Shown: positions 1 to 9,017, counted from the stretch's first letter. The stretch is 64,000 nucleotides of DNA from Ruegeria arenilitoris (GCF_013032445.1 NZ_WQCA01000004.1:124001-188000); one strand, 5' to 3'. Made by a program: numbers and translations. Notes: generated from the sequence alone by a model not told the origin.

Positions 1-1591
1 GATAGCAGGCGTAATTTAAGGCATCTAGGCCGCGGCTCACGAATGGATCATAGACGGTGCCAATTGGGATCAGCCTCTTACCGAACAGTGAATACGACAG
101 ACCCGCCGCTCCCAGAAGCAACATGAGATTCATTTCGGCGATACCAAGTTCGATATGCTGCCCTTCCGGTGTGAATTCCCATTTCGCCGTCGAAGGGATC
201 CGGTGTTCTATGAAGGCGTCGGCTTGCTCGGATCGGGCGAACAGTTTACGCCGGTTCACCCAAGGACCGAGGCTTGTTGTGCCTGTCACATCTGGGGAGG
301 TCGTCACTATGCGTTCGGCCAATGGGCTGTCGCCTTTTGACAGATCGTCAAGAATCTTGCCAAACGCCATCTGTGTCGAGATTTCGCGACTGGTGTCGAT
401 CCCGATTGGAGGCACATCCAACTTGTCATCAATATGGCGGCGCGGACCTTTGGCAAAGAAAGGTGTATTTGCAAGGAAGTCCTTGAGCTTGTCTGGTTTC
501 CGCACTGTCGCTAGCGGTTCCCATTCTTCGCCCTTCGGCACTCCCATATGCGACTGCCACGCGGCAAACTGGTTATTATTCATCAGCCCGCCGTGATTGT
601 CCTTGTGGCCTGCAATGGGTGTGCCCCATCCTTTGACGGTGTAGGCCAAGAAGCATGTCGGGCGATCATGATCGATGGCGGCAAATGTCTGGGCCATGGT
701 CTCGACGCAGTTGCCGCCGAGGTTCTCCATAAGGGCTGCAAGCTCTGCATCCGTCCGCCTTTCAATCAAGGCAGTCACATCCCCCTGATCCCCCAGATCG
801 TCCATGAGACGCTGTCGCCAATTCGCACCACCCATAAAAGTCAACGCCGAGTAGTCCTGGTTGGGGCAAGCGTCGATCCAATCACGCAATCGGTTGCCGC
901 CGGGCTCTTCAAAGGCCGCGCGTTGAAGAACTCCGTATTTTACGCGCACGACATCCCAACTGAATGCATCGAAGATTTTTTCGATCCGTTCGAACAGTCC
1001 TTCCCGGACGATACCGTCCAGCGACTGTCGGTTGTAATCGATGATCCACCACGTGTTTCGTAGGTCGTTTTTCCAGCCTTCCTGCAACGCCTCATAGACG
1101 TTGCCTTCGTCCAGTTCGGCATCGCCAACAAGTGCCACCATACGCCCCATCGGGGCGTCTGAACCCCAGCTTTTGGCCTTGATGTAGTCCTGAATGATCG
1201 AGGCAAACGAGGTGATCGCGACACCTAAACCTACAGACCCGGTCGAGAAATCAACATCGTCTATGTCCTTGGTCCGGCTGGGATAACTTTGCACACCGCC
1301 AAATCCGCGGAAATTCTCCATCTTTTCGCGGGTCTGATTACCCATGAGATACTGCATCGCATGAAACACCGGCGACGCATGCGGTTTTACTGCAACCCGG
1401 TCCTCAGGGCGTAAGGCTGAGAAGTAGAGCGCGGTCATGATCGATACCATCGAAGCAGACGAAGCCTGATGGCCACCAATCTTGATCCCATCCACCTTTG
1501 GTCGGACATGGTTGGCATGGTGGATCATCCAATGAGACAACCACAGCAGGCGCTGTTCGACGATCTTTAGTTGGGTGGGATCAATGTGCAT
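1..1591 (-). CDS. mdeB: 2-oxoacid dehydrogenase E1 (MdeB-like), 3' end outside window
   Basis: Homodimeric, AceE-type thiamine-diphosphate E1 subunit; 530 codons are present and the C-terminus lies beyond base 1. The TPP/Mg motif GDAELDEG is at residues 156-163, and an N-terminal GGHQASSASM segment is typical of the AceE/transketolase fold. It starts at an ATG with GGAG just upstream, 14 bp after mdeA. In Pseudomonas putida the order mdeR-mdeA-mdeB is known, with MdeB acting on the 2-oxobutyrate released by methionine gamma-lyase; the same order here supports that role over housekeeping pyruvate dehydrogenase. Substrate is inferred from context. No E2/E3 gene is visible in the window, so the partner subunits must be elsewhere. 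Confidence 0.8.
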   Translation of the reverse strand, partial: MHIDPTQLKIVEQRLLWLSHWMIHHANHVRPKVDGIKIGGHQASSASMVSIMTALYFSALRPEDRVAVKPHASPVFHAMQYLMGNQTREKMENFRGFGGVQSYPSRTKDIDDVDFSTGSVGLGVAITSFASIIQDYIKAKSWGSDAPMGRMVALVGDAELDEGNVYEALQEGWKNDLRNTWWIIDYNRQSLDGIVREGLFERIEKIFDAFSWDVVRVKYGVLQRAAFEEPGGNRLRDWIDACPNQDYSALTFMGGANWRQRLMDDLGDQGDVTALIERRTDAELAALMENLGGNCVETMAQTFAAIDHDRPTCFLAYTVKGWGTPIAGHKDNHGGLMNNNQFAAWQSHMGVPKGEEWEPLATVRKPDKLKDFLANTPFFAKGPRRHIDDKLDVPPIGIDTSREISTQMAFGKILDDLSKGDSPLAERIVTTSPDVTGTTSLGPWVNRRKLFARSEQADAFIEHRIPSTAKWEFTPEGQHIELGIAEMNLMLLLGAAGLSYSLFGKRLIPIGTVYDPFVSRGLDALNYACY

Positions 1592-1605
1592 GGTGGTCTC
1601 CGGGT

Positions 1606-2805
1606 TTAGGCGGCGCTGCGAGCAGGGTAGGGCAAAGCCTGCTCTAGGTCTGCAAGGATATCTTCCACATCCTCTAGCCCGACAGACAGACGGATCAGGC
1701 CATCGCTTATCCCATGCTCGGCCCGCTCTTCCGGGGTATACGTCGAATGAGTCATGGATGCGGGGTGCTGGATCAGGGTTTCCGCGTCGCCCAAGGACAC
1801 CGCACGCTGGATCATGTTCAGGCGGTTCATGAACCCAATCCCGCCGGACAGGCCGGACTTGATTTCAAACGCTATCATAGCGCCGGGTTGGGACATCTGG
1901 CGCTGCGCGACATCATGCTGGGTGAAACTCTCAAGACCGGGAAAATAAACTTCGCCGACAGCGGGATGTGCTTCAAGGAAATCTGCGACGACCTTGGCGG
2001 ACGCACAGTGGCGATCCAAACGCAGGTTCAGTGTCTTCAGACCACGCAGGATCAGCATCGCGTTGAAAGGGGCCATTACCGCGCCGGTCATGTCCTTCAT
2101 CCCAACAAGGCGGATCTCAGCAATCTGTTCGGCGGACCCGACAACCAGACCGGCAACCACATCGCCATGCCCACCGAGGTATTTGGTGGCGGAGTGCAGA
2201 ACGATATCTGCCCCGTGCTCGATCGGGCGTGTCAGATACGGGCTGGCATACGTATTGTCGACGACGACCGTTGCACCGACCGAGTGCGCAATTTCGGAGC
2301 TGGCGGCGATGTCCACCAAGCGCATGTTCGGATTAGCCGGAGTTTCGAAATAGACAACGCGGGTTTTGTCGGAAACGGCTGCTTTCAGGTTCTCAGGGTC
2401 TGTCATGTCGACATGTGTGATCGTGACCCCCCATTTCGCCAAACCATGACGCATAAAGGCGAAGGTGCAGCCATAGAGCGTTTTGTCCACGATGACTTCG
2501 TCACCTGGCGACAGCAGGGTCCAAAGCACTGCCGTGATCGCCCCCATGCCGCTTGAGAGAGCTAGCCCGGCCTCGGCCCCCTCAAGCGCGGCAATGCGTT
2601 GCTCAAGAAGGTCGCATGTGGGGTTTGAAATACGGCTGTAGATATGACCCTCACGCTCGCCCGCGAACATCTCTCCACCAGCCTCTGCGGTTTCGAAGGT
2701 AAACGTGGACGTCAAATGTAGCGGTGGTGTCAGAGCGCCGTCATTTTCCAGAGGGTTATAAGCATAGTGAATGGCGCGGGTGGCAAATCCGGTTGAACGA
2801 GTCAT
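1606..2805 (-). CDS. mdeA: methionine gamma-lyase
   Basis: PLP enzyme of the Cys/Met metabolism family, 399 aa from the chosen start, close to the usual 398. It splits L-methionine into methanethiol, ammonia and 2-oxobutyrate. The PLP lysine is K208 in SATKYLGG. Cys113 in TLYGCTFAF corresponds to the cysteine that distinguishes methionine gamma-lyases from cystathionine enzymes. A longer ORF begins at 2823, but AGGAG lies 6 nt before the ATG at 2805, so that start is preferred. It is cotranscribed with mdeB and divergent from the Lrp-type regulator. Confidence 0.9.
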   Translation of the reverse strand: MTRSTGFATRAIHYAYNPLENDGALTPPLHLTSTFTFETAEAGGEMFAGEREGHIYSRISNPTCDLLEQRIAALEGAEAGLALSSGMGAITAVLWTLLSPGDEVIVDKTLYGCTFAFMRHGLAKWGVTITHVDMTDPENLKAAVSDKTRVVYFETPANPNMRLVDIAASSEIAHSVGATVVVDNTYASPYLTRPIEHGADIVLHSATKYLGGHGDVVAGLVVGSAEQIAEIRLVGMKDMTGAVMAPFNAMLILRGLKTLNLRLDRHCASAKVVADFLEAHPAVGEVYFPGLESFTQHDVAQRQMSQPGAMIAFEIKSGLSGGIGFMNRLNMIQRAVSLGDAETLIQHPASMTHSTYTPEERAEHGISDGLIRLSVGLEDVEDILADLEQALPYPARSAA

Positions 2806-2866
2806 TGCAAGCTCCTGATTCATGTTGAAGCCAGTTTGCGCCTTTACTTTGGGCTAATGGTTGCGA

Positions 2867-2900
2867 AATATACCAACACGAGTGAAAAAATTGGCATATT
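2867..2900. promoter_or_regulatory. candidate Lrp-type operator between mdeA and mdeR
   Basis: AATATACCAA (2867-2876) and TTGGCATATT (2891-2900) form an inverted repeat matching at 9 of 10 positions with a 14-nt spacer, in the AT-rich divergent intergenic region. Lrp/AsnC proteins commonly bind such sites next to their own gene. Binding by the adjacent regulator is inference. Confidence 0.45.
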
Positions 2901-2920
2901 CTGCTAAGCAAGAGGAATAA

Positions 2921-3376
2921 ATGGACGCTAAGGATAGGCAGATCATTCGAGCGCTACAGCGGGACGGGCGCATAACGAACCAGGATCTTGCCGACGAGGT
3001 GAACCTATCTCCCTCACCGTGTTTGCGCCGGGTCAAGAACCTAGAAGCCAACGGAGTGATAAAGGGATACAGCGCCGACGTTGACGCTGCCGCGTATGGG
3101 ATGGCCATTACCGTCTTCGTGCGTATCAGGTTGGAGCGACACAATGAAACCGACGTTCAGAACTTCGAAAAACGCGTTCGGATGATCGATGAAGTTCTTG
3201 AATGCCACGTGCTTACAGGGGCAATGGATTATCAATTGCGGGTTTTGGTATCGGATCTCGAAGCCTACGAGGAATTTATTCGTCACCGAATTCATCCGAT
3301 CGGCGGGATTGCCTCGATCGATACCAGCTTTGTCTATGGAACGGTAAAAAAGACCGCTGTTTTTCCGCCCGGATAG
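2921..3376 (+). CDS. mdeR: Lrp/AsnC-family regulator of the methionine lyase operon
   Basis: 151 aa: an N-terminal winged HTH (about residues 1-60, with the typical LSPSPCLRRVKNLE recognition region) followed by an alpha/beta RAM (AsnC_trans_reg) domain containing the family's ECHVLTGAMDYQLRV strand. AGAGGA sits just before the ATG. It is divergent from mdeA and mdeB, as in P. putida, where MdeR activates the operon. The ligand is probably methionine or a related amino acid, by context only. Confidence 0.85.
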   Translation: MDAKDRQIIRALQRDGRITNQDLADEVNLSPSPCLRRVKNLEANGVIKGYSADVDAAAYGMAITVFVRIRLERHNETDVQNFEKRVRMIDEVLECHVLTGAMDYQLRVLVSDLEAYEEFIRHRIHPIGGIASIDTSFVYGTVKKTAVFPPG

Positions 3377-3515
3377 ATGGACCCAATTAGAATGAGTTGT
3401 TGCCAATCGGCTAAACATTTTAGTTGATTGATTTTCCCCTCCGCAATTTCCCATTCTTACCGTCGCTATATCAAAGACATGCAGCGAGTGCTGGATCACT
3501 TCTGAGAGGGTAGCG

Positions 3516-3917
3516 ATGACAAATAAACCGTATGGAGACACCCGGATGGCGAAGTATGTCGAACGGAGGGTGCTCGAACTGAAACCTACCAAGAGCCAAG
3601 CCGAGATCGCGGCGCAGGTGGGATACGTCAGCCCGAACATGATCACGATGATCAAGCAGGGTAGTTCCAAGGTTGCATTAGATCGCGTCCCGGCTTTAGC
3701 GAAAGCTTTAGAATGCGACGCCGCCTACCTTATGCGCCTCGCAATTGAGCAGTCGGTCGGCCTGACCGCAGCCGAGGCAGTTGTCGAGGTGTTCGGAGAA
3801 CCCGTCACGTCGAATGAACTTGGCTGGCTGAAAGCAATTCGCAAGGCTTCTAATAGCACAGATCCTCGGCTGACCAGTCGGTCAGAGACGGCGATCAAGA
3901 CCATCTTCGGAAGGTAG
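3516..3917 (+). CDS. XRE-type helix-turn-helix regulator
   Basis: 133 aa. Residues about 20-70 form a Cro/C1-like HTH (SQAEIAAQVGYVSPNMITMI followed by a VPALAKALE helix). The C-terminal tail from about residue 98 carries NELGWL and SNSTDP, which recur in the small gene directly downstream (see findings). The base composition here is less GC-rich than in the housekeeping parts of the window. The target is unknown; the inverted repeats at 4141-4312 are candidates. It has a phage- or island-type regulator look, but no integrase or phage gene is nearby. Confidence 0.75.
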   Translation: MTNKPYGDTRMAKYVERRVLELKPTKSQAEIAAQVGYVSPNMITMIKQGSSKVALDRVPALAKALECDAAYLMRLAIEQSVGLTAAEAVVEVFGEPVTSNELGWLKAIRKASNSTDPRLTSRSETAIKTIFGR

Positions 3918-3922
3918 GTGCC

Positions 3923-4072
3923 ATGTATGACCGGCAAGATGATCTGACATTGAATGAGCGCGCCTGGTTGCGTTTCCTCTGCGACGTAAGCAACGGAAGC
4001 GATCCTGAGCCTACGTTGCGGTGGGTGCAGCTTCTACGTCACCTCTGCGTAGCTCGCAGAGCTATGAAGTAG
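3923..4072 (+). CDS. 49-aa hypothetical protein resembling the tail of the preceding XRE protein
   Basis: Short ORF starting 5 nt after the XRE gene stop, with AAGGTAGG-like Shine-Dalgarno bases upstream and a TAG stop. Residues 9-43 align without gaps to the C-terminal tail of the XRE protein, including T-x-NE-x-x-WL, SN-x-x-DP and a following T-x-R, with conservative changes elsewhere (11 identities in about 36 positions, aligned by eye). The rest is basic and alpha-helical in character. It has no HTH. The tight spacing suggests cotranscription; function unknown. Confidence 0.5.
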   Translation: MYDRQDDLTLNERAWLRFLCDVSNGSDPEPTLRWVQLLRHLCVARRAMK

Positions 4073-4860
4073 TCGGCACCGGTCCTGCGGTGAGGAATGG
4101 CTGGTTCGTCCTACCTCGCCGGATCCCGCGACAACGTCAAAAGGTTGCTCAAGGTTGACAAAGGTTTACATCGCGATGGCCGGGATCGGCGGAATGTAAA
4201 CCTTTCACCCCTCAAAACAGCCGATTTCGGGCCAAAAGGGTTACACTAAGCTTACATTAACTTGACAGATCCGGACCGAAATCAGGTTTTTACAACCAAA
4301 ATGTAAACCTTTGAACCAGAGAAACCCAACAAAACATGGCCTTCTGAAGACAACGCATCCCAACACAGGCCAGAAAAGCGCCCACAGCGACGAAACACAG
4401 GCCAGCTAACACTAGGCACACAAACAAACACGGACGCAACTCTGGCCAGAGCACAGCGCTCCTGAGAGAGAACCACATAGAGAGCAAACACAGAGGTCTA
4501 AGCCAGACAGTAATTCGAACTACTCCGGAGAGAAGAAACCGACGATTGCTAATAGCTGGGGAATAGTCGTGAATAGTGAGCTGCACCGCATAGAGGCTGA
4601 CTGTGACTAGATATGCAAAGTAGTGCTAGGTCCGTCCTAAAAGCTGGTTGTCTAATAAAGAGACTGGTGATGGGGAGATTGTAGGGAGGAGCTCTCAAAA
4701 TCGAAAACTGTTCCCGAGCTATAGTTCACAGGTGTGGTGGATGCTCCCCAAACAGAACTGAACTGGATCAGCTCAAAATGAAAGAATGTGGATTTGGGCA
4801 TGTCTTAGACCCGATCTATCGCGTAACACGTCAAAAGCAGATTTTTCGAAGGGTGATAAC
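4073..4860. other. 788-bp region without a convincing gene
   Basis: Holds the repeat array at 4141-4312, a strikingly T-poor stretch on the plus strand (4321-4500, 14 T in 180 bases) and the leader of the LysR gene. Two minus-strand ORFs at 4282-4586 have no recognisable motif and read as by-products of the biased composition. Confidence 0.6.
4141..4312. repeat. cluster of AAGGTT / GGTTTACAT direct and inverted repeats
   Basis: Three imperfect 10-bp tandem units begin at 4141, 4151 and 4161 (AAGGTTGCTC, AAGGTTGACA, AAGGTTTACA). AAAGGTTTACAT at 4160-4171 has perfect inverted copies ATGTAAACCTTT at 4194-4205 and 4301-4312, with weaker half-copies between. The helical-turn spacing fits a multi-site protein-binding region, such as an operator for the XRE protein 230 bp upstream. 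No function is established. Confidence 0.6.
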
Positions 4861-5748
4861 TTGGACAAACTGTCAGTCATGCGAGCTTTTCGCCGTATCG
4901 TTGAACGCGGTAGCTTTGCCCGTGCGGCGGAAGACCTTGGTGTTTCTCCTGCGCTTCTCAGCAGAGAAATCAAGCTTCTTGAAGAAAGTCTGGGAACCGT
5001 TCTCCTCACCAGAACGACACGTTCCATGTCACTGACTGACACCGGCAGCCTTTATTACCAGGATTCAATTGGAATCCTCGATGCGGTTGAAAAAACGGAA
5101 CAAACCATTAGGGAAGGCTCAAAAGCAGTGCGTGGTCACCTTCGGGTGAATGCCTCAAGTTCCTTCGGCCAAACCGTTATCGCGCCGATGCTGCCTGGGT
5201 TTTTGGAAGCCTATCCCGATCTGCGATTTACTCTTTCGATGGACGACAAGGTGATCGATATGGTCGAGGGTGGGTTCGATCTATCGATACGTATCCGTGC
5301 TGCCATGCCGGACTCGGCACTTGTTGCCCGACGGATCGGCGTGATGCGGCAAAGAATATTTGCGTCTCCTGACTATTTGGAGCGATGCGGGACGCCGACC
5401 CAGCCGGCGGATTTGAAAAACCACGCAATCATCGGCTTTTTGCTTGCTGATCATTTGACAAGCTGGAAGCTCTCGGCCGCCAACGGTGTCATAGCATTAG
5501 AGCTTGATCCGCGCGTGCGGGTCGGCAACAGCCTCGTTTTGCGGGATCTGCTGATAGCGGGGCAAGGTATCGGAACCCTGCCGGAGTTCGTTTCCGATGC
5601 TCCTGAAGCTAGCGGAACCTTGGTGAGAGTTCTTCCTGACTACGAACTGCCCGCGCCAGAAGTATTCGCCGTTACAGCATCTCGCTTGGGAATGGATGCA
5701 AAGGTCACAGCCTTTCTTGATCATCTGCATCAGGCTCTCAGGTCCTGA
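4861..5748 (+). CDS. LysR-family transcriptional regulator
   Basis: 295 aa from a TTG start at 4861, chosen because GAAGGG lies just upstream and the N-terminus DKLSVMRAFRRIVERGSF is typical of the CrgA/AaeR-like subgroup; an upstream in-frame ATG at 4786 would add an atypical 25-residue extension. HTH about residues 1-60 (AAEDLGVSPALLSREI), then a periplasmic-binding-protein-like effector domain. It lies upstream of and codirectional with wrbA and a DMT transporter, which it may control. Effector unknown. Confidence 0.85.
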   Translation: MDKLSVMRAFRRIVERGSFARAAEDLGVSPALLSREIKLLEESLGTVLLTRTTRSMSLTDTGSLYYQDSIGILDAVEKTEQTIREGSKAVRGHLRVNASSSFGQTVIAPMLPGFLEAYPDLRFTLSMDDKVIDMVEGGFDLSIRIRAAMPDSALVARRIGVMRQRIFASPDYLERCGTPTQPADLKNHAIIGFLLADHLTSWKLSAANGVIALELDPRVRVGNSLVLRDLLIAGQGIGTLPEFVSDAPEASGTLVRVLPDYELPAPEVFAVTASRLGMDAKVTAFLDHLHQALRS

Positions 5749-5854
5749 CATTATTCAATCCAGGTAAAGAGTGAAGTCAGAAGCCAGCACTTAATTGGCG
5801 GCGGAACAAGCCTCATCCTCTCAGGGAACAAGTCACAGCCCTGAGAGGTATCCT

Positions 5855-6478
5855 ATGTCACGTATTCTCGTTCTCTACTATTCAAGCTATGGCCACATCC
5901 GCACATTGGCCTATGCCGAAGCTGAAGGCGCCAGAAGTGTTCCCGGCATCGAAGTTGACGTTCGGCGTGTTCCCGAAACCGTCCCTGAGGAAGTCCGCAA
6001 GCAGGCCGGCTATGTCGTCGATGATACGCCTATAGCCTTGCCGGCAGATCTGGAAAACTATGGTGCAATAATTTTAGGAACGCCGACCCGATTTGGCATG
6101 ATGGCCGGCCAAATGAAGTCGTTCCTGGATCAGGCTGGCGGGCTTTGGGCCAGGAATGCTCTGGTTGGTAAAGTCGGGGCGGTCTTTGCATCTACGGGGT
6201 CGCAACATGGCGGGCACGAGGCGACCCTTCTGACAACGCAAGTCCCTCTTCAACACTTTGGGATGCTGATTGCTGGAATGCCCTACACATTTGCTGGCCA
6301 GACTACATCAGAAGAAATTATTGGCGGTGCACCATATGGTGCGGGAACGATCGCCGGTGCTGATGGTTCCCGCACGCCTACCGAAACTGACCTAGCCGGA
6401 GCGCGGTTCCAGGGTGTTCATGTTGCAAGGATTACAGCGTGCCTCGCTGGATCAAACCTGCAAGCGGAAGCAGCGTAA
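5855..6478 (+). CDS. wrbA: NAD(P)H:quinone oxidoreductase WrbA (flavodoxin fold)
   Basis: 207 aa, near the usual 198-200. It performs two-electron reduction of quinones with FMN, limiting semiquinone radical formation. The FMN phosphate loop is [12 protein letters not shown] near the N-terminus, and the [14 protein letters not shown] and [10 protein letters not shown] segments are family hallmarks. The ORF could start at 5795, but GAGAGG immediately precedes the ATG at 5855, and [11 protein letters not shown] is the family-typical start. It follows a LysR gene and precedes a transporter. Confidence 0.9.
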   Translation: MSRILVLYYSSYGHIRTLAYAEAEGARSVPGIEVDVRRVPETVPEEVRKQAGYVVDDTPIALPADLENYGAIILGTPTRFGMMAGQMKSFLDQAGGLWARNALVGKVGAVFASTGSQHGGHEATLLTTQVPLQHFGMLIAGMPYTFAGQTTSEEIIGGAPYGAGTIAGADGSRTPTETDLAGARFQGVHVARITACLAGSNLQAEAA

Positions 6479-6536
6479 CCCGCGCGCCTCTGACGTCTCA
6501 CTCAAATTCTCAAACGCCTCAGCCGGGAGACATACA

Positions 6537-7433
6537 ATGTCACGCCTAACCGATATTCTTCTTACATCACTCGCCCCAGCGGTATGGGGAAGCACTTATC
6601 TGGTAACTACGGAAGCGCTCCCGGCTGGCTATCCGATTACCCTGGCAGCGTTGCGAGCTCTGCCAGCTGGCTTGTTGTTGCTTGCAGTGACGCGCTGTGT
6701 TCCACCACGCGAATGGCTCGGTCGAACTTTCGTCTTAGGCAGCCTCAATTTCGCTCTGTTCTGGGTGCTTCTCTTCGTTGCTGCGTATAGGTTACCTGGT
6801 GGTGTGGCCGCTACCCTAGGATCGTTGCAAGCTATGATCGTGATTTTGATGGCGTGGGGATGGCTGGGAACCCCAATCCGACTTGGTGCACTTGGCGCCG
6901 CCGCGACTGGCGTAATGGGTGTGTCTCTGCTGCTGATCGGACCAGAAGCACAACTTGATTGGATCGGGATAGCAGCGGGTTTGGGAGGAGCCGCGTCAAT
7001 GGCTGCTGGCACGGTTCTCAGCAGGAAATGGCAACCTCCGGTCTCGGCGCTGAGTTTCACAGCGTGGCAATTAACAGCCGGTGGTTTGATACTGGTGCCA
7101 GTCGCACTGTTCCTTGAGCCGCCTCTACCTGCGCTCAGCGCGACAAATGTCGCCGGCCTTATTTGGCTTGGGTTGATTGGTGCCGCAGCAACCTATGCTC
7201 TTTGGTTTCGTGGCATAGCACGCCTGGACCCCAGTGCAGTCTCGATGCTCGGCATGATGAGTCCTGTTACAGCTGTCGTGCTCGGCTGGGTATACTTGGG
7301 ACAAACGCTTAGCCTCACTCAGTCTATAGGAGCAGTCATAGTTATTGGCTCTGTTGTGGTCGGCCAGAGCGTGAGTCGAAGGGACAATTCGAGTTTGAAA
7401 AAATGGAGACCAGCAACAGCTGGATCTGTTTGA
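6537..7433 (+). CDS. EamA/DMT-family membrane transporter
   Basis: 298 aa, about ten hydrophobic helices in two EamA repeats, typical of drug/metabolite exporters. Key family patches are APAVWGSTYLVTTEALPAG at the N-terminus and the P-x-TAVVLGW region in the last third. The ATG at 6537 has GGGAGA upstream; a longer ORF from 6414 overlaps wrbA out of frame and is not preferred. Substrate unknown; the position after LysR and WrbA suggests export of a toxic aromatic or quinone-like compound. Confidence 0.85.
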   Translation: MSRLTDILLTSLAPAVWGSTYLVTTEALPAGYPITLAALRALPAGLLLLAVTRCVPPREWLGRTFVLGSLNFALFWVLLFVAAYRLPGGVAATLGSLQAMIVILMAWGWLGTPIRLGALGAAATGVMGVSLLLIGPEAQLDWIGIAAGLGGAASMAAGTVLSRKWQPPVSALSFTAWQLTAGGLILVPVALFLEPPLPALSATNVAGLIWLGLIGAAATYALWFRGIARLDPSAVSMLGMMSPVTAVVLGWVYLGQTLSLTQSIGAVIVIGSVVVGQSVSRRDNSSLKKWRPATAGSV

Positions 7434-8057
7434 TGGGTTTGAGTCGCAAACAATGGGCCCGATCACGCAAGTGGGCGAGGAATGGCTCAGCGCCTGGCTC
7501 AAGCCCGTTTACTAGATCCCTACAATACCGAAGTCCTAGGTTTCCCCACGCATGATTAAGGGGATGGTTTCTGGCGCCGCAGCATCCGGGTGTCCCAAAC
7601 CTCCCCTAACTACAGGGACACTCTCAGAGAGCAAACCAAGCGCTGAGCGGGTTGAGAGGTATATAATAGGCAAGGTAAGTCGAGTTTCTATAGCTCAGCA
7701 TCCAGCTGTAGAATATTGCCAAGGAACACCTTCGAAATACGAATTCGAAGTAGGGGGATGTCAGTGGATTTCTGTCACTGACTTAGCTTTGGATGACTTA
7801 GAATACAGTTCTGGAACTGGACTGATTTCAGGATAGACTCGGAGCCTTTTCATCACCGCCAAACAGTAAGTGCTCCCGATGCCAACATCTCGTAAAAGAT
7901 GCAACAGAACCTACACCAGGGGGCTTCTTTTGGACTTTGGGGGCGCTCTAAATGTCAGCTGCCAAGTTGGCGCTCTTCAGTTATTCTTATGAATTCAAAA
8001 CATTGACCTTAGATTGCTCGTAGTGCTTTATCGCGGCAATCAATGGGAGACCTCATA
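7434..8057. other. 624-bp intergenic region, no gene recognised
   Basis: No known motif. A 94-codon ORF (7552-7836) lacks a clear ribosome-binding site and family resemblance. A 7-bp stem GTCAGTG/CACTGAC (7760-7766 and 7776-7782) is present but has no T-run. The region is less GC-rich than its surroundings and could contain a decayed gene. Confidence 0.4.
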
Positions 8058-9017
8058 ATGTTTGACAGTTTCAAGTGCTTGGCAGCCGGTCTGGCGGCCG
8101 GCGTTATGTTGGCGGCGCCTACCTGGGCCGAAACGCGCGTAACCTACAAGTCCGCAAAGGCAGGAACGTCTTACTACCAGATGGGTGTTCAGATTGCGGA
8201 AGCCATGAAATCTGGGTCGGACGGAGAGATCATTGTTACCGTCGAAGAAGGCCAAGGTTCGGTTCAGAACGTAATGGAGGTGCGCGCTCGAGGCGGTGAC
8301 TACGTCTTCACAACACCTCCGGTTCTCGTCAATCTGGCCCAAGGTGGCAAGGCCATGTTCGAAGGTAAGGGAGACCCGTCCTTTGATGAAATTCGCGCCC
8401 TCTTTCCGATCCCGTCTCTGACAATGCATTTTGTTGTTTCAGCAGACAGCGGGATCAACAGCTTCGAGGATATGGAGGGTAAATCCATCCTTCTTGGAAA
8501 GGGCAGTTTTGGAGCACGCGAAGGCGAAAAATATCTCAAGCTCTTTGGGCTTGAAGGCAAAGTGGACATTGCCGATGCCGAACTTTCCAACGCCGTCGCC
8601 GCCCTGAAGAATGGTCAGATCGACGGCTTCGTAACAGCTGGTTCATGGCCCGCTCCGAATGTGGTCGAAGCAGCTGCCTCAGCAGGTGTAAACGTGCTGT
8701 CCCTGAACGATGAACAGGTTGCGCAGACCAAGCGAGCGCGCCTTGTGATCCCCGCAGGCACCTATGCTGGCCAGGATGAGGACATCGTGACGACCTCGCT
8801 GCCGGTAGTGGCCTACACCACCACCAAGATGGACGATGAAGCCGCCTATCAACTCACCAAAACCTTCTGGGAAAGCAAGGCAGCCATGGCAGATGCTGCA
8901 GCCTGGTGGGGCGGAGTGGATGCCGGGTTGATGGAGAACATTTCCGGCAAGATGCATCCCGGTGCAATCCGCTACTACGAAGAAGCGGGCATTGCGCTGA
9001 CCGACGACCAAATGTAA
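8058..9017 (+). CDS. TAXI-family TRAP transporter substrate-binding protein
   Basis: 319 aa periplasmic protein with a signal peptide ending near APTWA/ET. It belongs to the TAXI (IMP-like) family: KAGTSYYQMGVQIAEAM near the mature N-terminus, a GKGSFGAREG loop, and an LKNGQIDGFVTAG segment that contacts ligand in relatives. An in-frame ATG at 8043 overlaps the GGGAG ribosome-binding site, so 8058 is chosen. The ligand is unknown; TAXI proteins bind small carboxylates such as glutamate, glutamine or 2-oxoacids. Confidence 0.9.
   Translation: MFDSFKCLAAGLAAGVMLAAPTWAETRVTYKSAKAGTSYYQMGVQIAEAMKSGSDGEIIVTVEEGQGSVQNVMEVRARGGDYVFTTPPVLVNLAQGGKAMFEGKGDPSFDEIRALFPIPSLTMHFVVSADSGINSFEDMEGKSILLGKGSFGAREGEKYLKLFGLEGKVDIADAELSNAVAALKNGQIDGFVTAGSWPAPNVVEAAASAGVNVLSLNDEQVAQTKRARLVIPAGTYAGQDEDIVTTSLPVVAYTTTKMDDEAAYQLTKTFWESKAAMADAAAWWGGVDAGLMENISGKMHPGAIRYYEEAGIALTDDQM

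Noticed and set aside
4282-4586. Two overlapping minus-strand ORFs of 69 and 98 aa
   Set aside because: Open only because the plus strand is T-poor; no ribosome-binding site or family features, Cys/Val/Leu-rich composition.
7552-7836. 94-aa plus-strand ORF between the DMT and TRAP genes
   Set aside because: No credible ribosome-binding site, no motif and random-looking composition; kept only as part of the intergenic description.
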